Assembly (NCBI GenBank): GCA_003663585.1
Contig: QMTU01000014.1
Location: 1-9,497, forward strand
Source: Thermoplasmata archaeon
GTDB taxonomy: Archaea > Thermoplasmatota > B47-G6
Reading direction: 5' to 3'
Length of the DNA stretch: 9,497 nucleotides
In this document: positions 7,004-9,497 of the stretch, one piece after another
Position numbering within the stretch: the stretch's first letter is position 1
Layout: every line of letters begins with the position of its first letter
The notes under the pieces: generated by a model
Database searches by the model: none
What the model was told of the DNA's origin: nothing
Seen by the model: only the letters and a program-made list of their open reading frames with translations
Translations under genes and position numbers: made by a program

Positions 7004-7118
7004 TGACCTTGTCTTGAGACAACAGATAGCTTCGATTAAAGAGCTAGGACTTACTTAAAAGGTTTACCATTTATCGCCTTATGAAACTGTTCTTGTCCTT
7101 GTGAGGGTTCATGAATAT

Positions 7119-7128
7119 TCGTGAGCGT
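7119..7128 (+). repeat. Direct repeat TCGTGAGCGT, left copy (second copy 7319-7328)
   Basis: The ten-base sequence TCGTGAGCGT occurs here and again exactly 200 bases downstream at 7319-7328. Its first nine bases also occur inverted at 7350-7358. The left copy overlaps an almost perfect palindrome CATGAATATTCGTG at 7110-7123. Repeats of this kind could mark the ends or subterminal hairpins of a mobile element relic. Confidence 0.5.
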
Positions 7129-7163
7129 TTGCATTATCATCGGGGTTCAAAATGTTTAAAAAT

Positions 7164-7400
7164 GGGAGTGAGCCCAGGGATCTTGGTGATCCTGCCACAT
7201 CCACCACCTGCCCGAGATGTGGGAGCAGGCTGGAGTCCCGAAACGAGTGAGTATAACATCTGGATGCGAGGATCCAGGCCCACTCCAAGCGGGGAGAAGG
7301 CCAATGCCTCCCAAGCCCTCGTGAGCGTGAGCCTAAGCGGAAGGTTCTTCGCTCACGACAGGCAGACCCCGAGAAGGCCTTATGCTTTAGTTCAGGGAGG
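7164..7400 (+). ncRNA. Candidate structured RNA (reRNA/omegaRNA-like) overlapping the TnpB remnant
   Basis: On the plus strand this GC-rich island can fold extensively. GGAGTG (7165-7170) plus GCC (7172-7174) pairs with GGC (7277-7279) and CACTCC (7281-7286). Inside are local hairpins GGATC-TTGGT-GATCC (7178-7192), CACATC/GATGTG (7197-7202 with 7216-7221), and CTGGAT-GCGAGG-ATCCAG (7260-7277). A strong hairpin follows at 7319-7358, and CCTCCC (7307-7312) can pair with GGGAGG (7395-7400) across it. In IS200/IS605 elements the guide RNA is formed from the tnpB 3' end and element right end, so position and orientation fit. Whether it is transcribed cannot be seen. A TTTAAA box at 7155-7160 is too close to 7164 to be its obvious promoter. 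Confidence 0.35.
7319..7358 (+). repeat. Strong inverted repeat/hairpin inside the GC-rich island
   Basis: TCGTGAGCG (7319-7327) is perfectly complementary to CGCTCACGA (7350-7358), nine base pairs. Inside, GAGCC pairs with GGTTC using one G-U wobble, leaving a nine-base terminal loop and a small internal loop. It is the most stable local structure in the window outside the tRNA and is equally foldable in minus-strand readthrough RNA from nusA. Confidence 0.75.
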
Positions 7401-7462
7401 ATATTAGCAAAGGAGAGAGTTTTAGTTAAATTCAAGTAACATTGTTAGATCGTGAAGGACGT

Positions 7463-7491
7463 AAAAACTAGTGAAGACTAAGTTTTAAAAA
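7463..7491 (-). terminator. Probable T-tract terminator of the rpoA2-rpl30e-nusA operon
   Basis: Two runs of five T residues on the minus strand (at about 7487-7491 and 7463-7467) lie 13-41 bases past the nusA stop. They fit archaeal T-tract termination. The first, CTGTTTTTAAAAC, could alternatively be read as a TATA box for a minus-strand transcript through the GC-rich island. Confidence 0.45.
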
Positions 7492-7503
7492 CAGGGAGCA
7501 CTT

Positions 7504-7935
7504 TTAGACCACAATAACACTGTCTATGTCTTTAAAGTGCCTCTGTAGAAGCTCCTTTGCAAGTCTCACATTTTTACCATTTTTTCCTATGGCCTTGGGC
7601 TTTATTGTTGGATCCACATGTACATATATCCTCCTTTTTCCCTTTTCTTCCACTATTTCTACTTTTCTTGGCTTATATGGTGCAAAGAAGTTCCTCATAA
7701 ACACTCGAGGATCATCACTGTAAGAGACTACCTTTATGTCCTTGTTTAGGTATTCTTTTATAGTTCTTATTTTACTTCCGTCTCTTCCTATTGCCCTAAT
7801 GGCAGGGCCCTCTATCACAAAAATTATGAGGTTGTCCTCGTCCTTGACTATGCAATCTATTACTCTTACCCCCGTCGCGCCCTCAAAAAAAGTAATATAG
7901 GAAATCTCCTCAGCAGTAAATACTATCTCAGTCAT
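7504..7935 (-). CDS. nusA: Archaeal NusA (two KH domains)
   Basis: This is the short archaeal form of transcription factor NusA, which holds only the two KH RNA-binding domains and lacks the N-terminal polymerase-binding and S1 domains of bacterial NusA. The KH signature loops are GRDG at residues 50-53 (KH1) and GKNG at 117-120 (KH2). I chose the ATG at 7933-7935, giving 143 residues; it overlaps the rpl30e stop in ATGACTGA, and GGTG lies about nine bases upstream. A GTG at 7948-7950 would add five residues (MVCLA). It follows rpoA2 and rpl30e in the order well known in archaea, consistent with a role in elongation or termination with the co-encoded polymerase. Normally rps12 follows closely; here 614 bases intervene. 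Confidence 0.95.
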   Translation of the reverse strand: MTEIVFTAEEISYITFFEGATGVRVIDCIVKDEDNLIIFVIEGPAIRAIGRDGSKIRTIKEYLNKDIKVVSYSDDPRVFMRNFFAPYKPRKVEIVEEKGKRRIYVHVDPTIKPKAIGKNGKNVRLAKELLQRHFKDIDSVIVV

Positions 7936-8245
7936 GGCCAGACACACCACTTATCAACGGACCAATGTCCACAGGGCCATTGTCCAATACAGTAAGCGTT
8001 GTAACTACAAACGGCTTTCCACAAAGTATGCCCAGGTTCTCAGCAGTATCGTTATAGTAATATACTGGCACTTTTCTCTCAGCAGCAAGTTTCTCAATCT
8101 TCTCTCTCTTTTCCTTCGGACAGTTCTTAGCCATTATTATTAGCTTTACGTCAGCACCTCTTTCAAGGGACTTCCTCGCTTGATCTGCCCCATAAAGGAC
8201 CTTACCATGCCTGGACAGATTCCTTATGATGTCAGCTACGTTCAT
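7928..8245 (-). CDS. rpl30e: Ribosomal protein L30e (eL30)
   Basis: A 105-residue member of the L7Ae/L30e/S12e/Gadd45 RNA-binding family and part of the 50S subunit. It shows the family fold: an N-terminal helix (NVADIIRNLSRHGKVLYGADQARKSLERG), the strand KLIIMAKNCP, the helix KEKREKIEKLAAERKVPVYYY, then NTAENLGILCGKPFV, in slightly altered form (NDTAENLGILCGKPF), which is the RNA-recognition loop region. The ATG overlaps the last fourteen bases of rpoA2, and a Shine-Dalgarno GGAGG lies inside rpoA2 about ten bases upstream. Its stop overlaps the nusA start. Members of this family bind kink-turns, so it could autoregulate, but I see no clear kink-turn in the local leader. Confidence 0.96.
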   Translation of the reverse strand: MNVADIIRNLSRHGKVLYGADQARKSLERGADVKLIIMAKNCPKEKREKIEKLAAERKVPVYYYNDTAENLGILCGKPFVVTTLTVLDNGPVDIGPLISGVSGHD

Positions 8246-9497
8246 TAGGCTTTTCCCTCCTTACGACGAGTTCCACCATTCCTGTACCAATAGGCACTAT
8301 ATGACCAATAATCACGTTTTCATAGACGCCTTTAAGCTTGTCCTCTTCTCCTGACTTAGCCGCTTTAAATAAGTTCTTAACAGTGACTTCAAATGCTGCT
8401 CTTGCAAGTGGTGATGTCTTCTCACCGGCAACTCCCTGTCTTCCTATTGCCTTGATCCTTCCATCTCTTGTCAACATGTCCGCAATTAGCATTAAGTGCC
8501 TTAGGTCAACTTCCACACCCTGCTCTGCTAGAGTCGATGATGCCTCCTTGATTATCGCTGTTCTTGCAGCCTCAATACCCAAAGTATGGAATACCTCAAA
8601 TATATTATTTGTCTTTACCCTACGCCAGTCTACGTACTCTAACTTGAGTACCTCCATGAGATTTGATCCCTCTGTGAGGATCACGTACTCATCGCCTTCT
8701 GGCTTAACTATAGCCCTCTTGATCCCCTTTATGCCTTTGACCATAAGCCTTCTAATATCGTTGAGTATCTTGTAGAACTCATAATAGCTCTGTCTCTCCT
8801 CACTAATCCTAAGAAGGATCGTGGTTTCATTTATTTCTTCATATGTTCCATAGTTCTTAATCTTCTTTATGATTTTCTTCTTTATGTCGTTTATGTTTTC
8901 TATTCCATAATTATGAGCCCTTCTCGCGTCTATCCTTATCTCTATCTCCCAGTTTTCTGGGTCTGAAATTATGTCCGCTATGTCAGAGACATACGTCATT
9001 GTGATCTTCCTAGCTACTTCCATTGCTATTTCTCTACTGTTCTTGTACTCTGGAAGGAGGTATATGGTCATCATAGGAGTGCTTATGTCCTTCCTAGCGT
9101 CCACGATCTCAATGAACCTCGGGAGACCTGTGGTTATGTTCATCTCAGCAGCACCGGCATAGTGGAAGGTACGCATTGTAAGCTGCGTACTGGGCTCTCC
9201 CACTGACTGACCAGCTACTATTCCCACAGCCTCTCCTGGTTGAACTAACGCCCATGAGTACTCTCTAACAGCTCTCTTTATGACTTCATCAAGCATATTG
9301 TCATCAATTTCTCCAGAGATGTAATAAGACGCTATTTCTTTCACTGTGGCCAGAGGCAGTGGAACTCCAAGCTCCTTGCTTCTCTCAAATATTTTCTTCT
9401 CGATATCACTCTCAAGGTTATCTTCTATTACTTTAACAAAGTCCTCAGGAAGATCATAGTACTTAAATATGGTAACTTCCTCCTTAGACTCTTTACT
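8232..9497 (-). CDS. rpoA2: DNA-directed RNA polymerase subunit A'' (cut by window edge)
   Basis: This is the C-terminal half of the archaeal equivalent of bacterial beta-prime and eukaryotic Rpb1, which forms the jaw, trigger loop and clamp base. The reading frame is open to the window edge, so 421 residues are visible and the true start lies outside or at the edge; an internal GTG at 9344 is not a good start because 51 further in-frame codons precede it without a stop. The core GEAVGIVAGQSVGEPSTQ leads into the trigger loop MRTFHYAG, with the catalytic trigger-loop histidine encoded at 9162-9164. Further conserved parts are GLPRFIEIVDARK, the EAARTAIIKEASSTLAEQGVEVDLRHLMLIADMLT block and GRQGVAGEKTSPLARAAFE. 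It leads the operon segment rpoA2-rpl30e-nusA with overlapping ends. Confidence 0.97.
   Translation of the reverse strand, partial: SKESKEEVTIFKYYDLPEDFVKVIEDNLESDIEKKIFERSKELGVPLPLATVKEIASYYISGEIDDNMLDEVIKRAVREYSWALVQPGEAVGIVAGQSVGEPSTQLTMRTFHYAGAAEMNITTGLPRFIEIVDARKDISTPMMTIYLLPEYKNSREIAMEVARKITMTYVSDIADIISDPENWEIEIRIDARRAHNYGIENINDIKKKIIKKIKNYGTYEEINETTILLRISEERQSYYEFYKILNDIRRLMVKGIKGIKRAIVKPEGDEYVILTEGSNLMEVLKLEYVDWRRVKTNNIFEVFHTLGIEAARTAIIKEASSTLAEQGVEVDLRHLMLIADMLTRDGRIKAIGRQGVAGEKTSPLARAAFEVTVKNLFKAAKSGEEDKLKGVYENVIIGHIVPIGTGMVELVVRREKPNERS

Larger units (their letters stand above)
7125..7407 (+). pseudogene. Decayed TnpB-like (IS200/IS605 type) C-terminal remnant
   Basis: Two adjacent plus-strand reading frames look like the C-terminal end of a TnpB RNA-guided nuclease. 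The first, from about 7125 to a TGA at 7248-7250, contains DPATSTTCPRCGSRLE, which matches the first half of the TnpB zinc ribbon (family pattern DPxxTSxxCPxCG); its cysteines are encoded from 7209 onward. The second, in another frame, from 7252 to a TAG at 7405-7407, begins YNIWMRGSRPTPSGEKANA and resembles the TnpB tail that follows the second zinc knuckle and the RD motif. The second CxxC pair and the RD residues are missing between them, as if a short deletion had fused the two parts out of frame. The catalytic core upstream is absent. GC content (about 62 percent for 7201-7380) differs sharply from the flanks. Identification is by motif resemblance only. Confidence 0.5.

Noticed and set aside
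7110..7123. Palindrome CATGAATATTCGTG as an operator
   Set aside because: There is no adjacent gene on the plus strand with a promoter to control, and no known regulator site is recognised; it is noted only as part of the possible left end of the relic.
7164..7400. SRP RNA or RNase P RNA as the identity of the GC-rich island
   Set aside because: Neither strand shows the SRP helix 8 pattern (CCAGG...GGAAGG...GGAGCAG in the right arrangement) nor the RNase P conserved GAGGAAAGTC and ACAGAA elements. A lone GGAGCAGG at 7222-7229 is not enough.
7109..7435. A 108-codon minus-strand open frame in the nusA-rps12 gap
   Set aside because: Its composition is low in typical protein patterns, it lacks a ribosome binding site, and it lies antisense to the TnpB-like motifs and hairpins. 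The GC-rich island simply has few stops.
8338..8775. A 145-codon plus-strand open frame opposite rpoA2
   Set aside because: It is the antisense shadow of a strongly conserved polymerase gene and shows no protein family features.
9342..9344. GTG as the start of rpoA2
   Set aside because: The frame is open for 51 more codons to the window edge with protein-like sequence, and the GTG has no Shine-Dalgarno.
1..9497. CRISPR arrays, inteins and tRNA introns
   Set aside because: No regularly spaced repeats are present. The RFC P-loop and the RpoA'' trigger-loop region, both common intein sites, are uninterrupted, and the tRNA-Ser anticodon loop is continuous.

Overview
The window is a stretch of an archaeal chromosome that carries a large part of the transcription/translation supercluster. 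All genes lie on the minus strand, so transcription runs from high to low coordinates: the A'' subunit of RNA polymerase (cut by the window end), ribosomal protein L30e, the short archaeal NusA, S12, S7, aEF-2, aEF-1A, S10, a tRNA-Ser(TGA), an Era-like GTPase, a DUF2073 protein, and the start of the replication factor C small subunit (cut by the other end). The archaeal assignment rests on the split RNA polymerase large subunit, diphthamide-type EF-2, EF-1A instead of EF-Tu, L30e, RFC, TTTAAA-type TATA boxes, and Shine-Dalgarno sequences of the GGAGG/GGTGA type. The protein style and GC-rich tRNA in an otherwise AT-rich sequence suggest a thermophile. EF-1A lacks the long insertion that typical Crenarchaeota share with eukaryotes, so the organism is probably not a Sulfolobales, Desulfurococcales or Thermoproteales member. 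A deep TACK lineage or a euryarchaeal-grade archaeon fits better, but I cannot name it.

Layout. 9497-7504: rpoA2, rpl30e and nusA are tightly packed with overlapping ends. 7503-6890: a 614-base break with no intact gene. Its centre (about 7150-7407) is a GC-rich, highly foldable island. Read on the plus strand it encodes two pieces resembling the C-terminus of a TnpB transposon nuclease (IS200/IS605/IS1341 type), with a stop and a frame change between them. 6889-3572: rps12, rps7 and the aEF-2 gene form the archaeal str operon, with a TATA box and a hairpin-bearing leader in front of rps12. 3571-1711: the aEF-1A gene with its own promoter, then rps10. 1620-1532: tRNA-Ser with an encoded CCA end. 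1369-380: a two-gene operon of an Era-like GTPase and DUF2073. 251-1: the N-terminal part of the RFC small subunit.

Functionally almost everything serves transcription elongation and translation: polymerase catalytic core, NusA, ribosomal proteins of the decoding region (S12) and head (S7, S10), both GTPase elongation factors, and a tRNA. The GTPase/DUF2073 pair is conserved but uncharacterised. The most unusual item is the TnpB-like, structured relic sitting between nusA and rps12 in opposite orientation to the operons around it.
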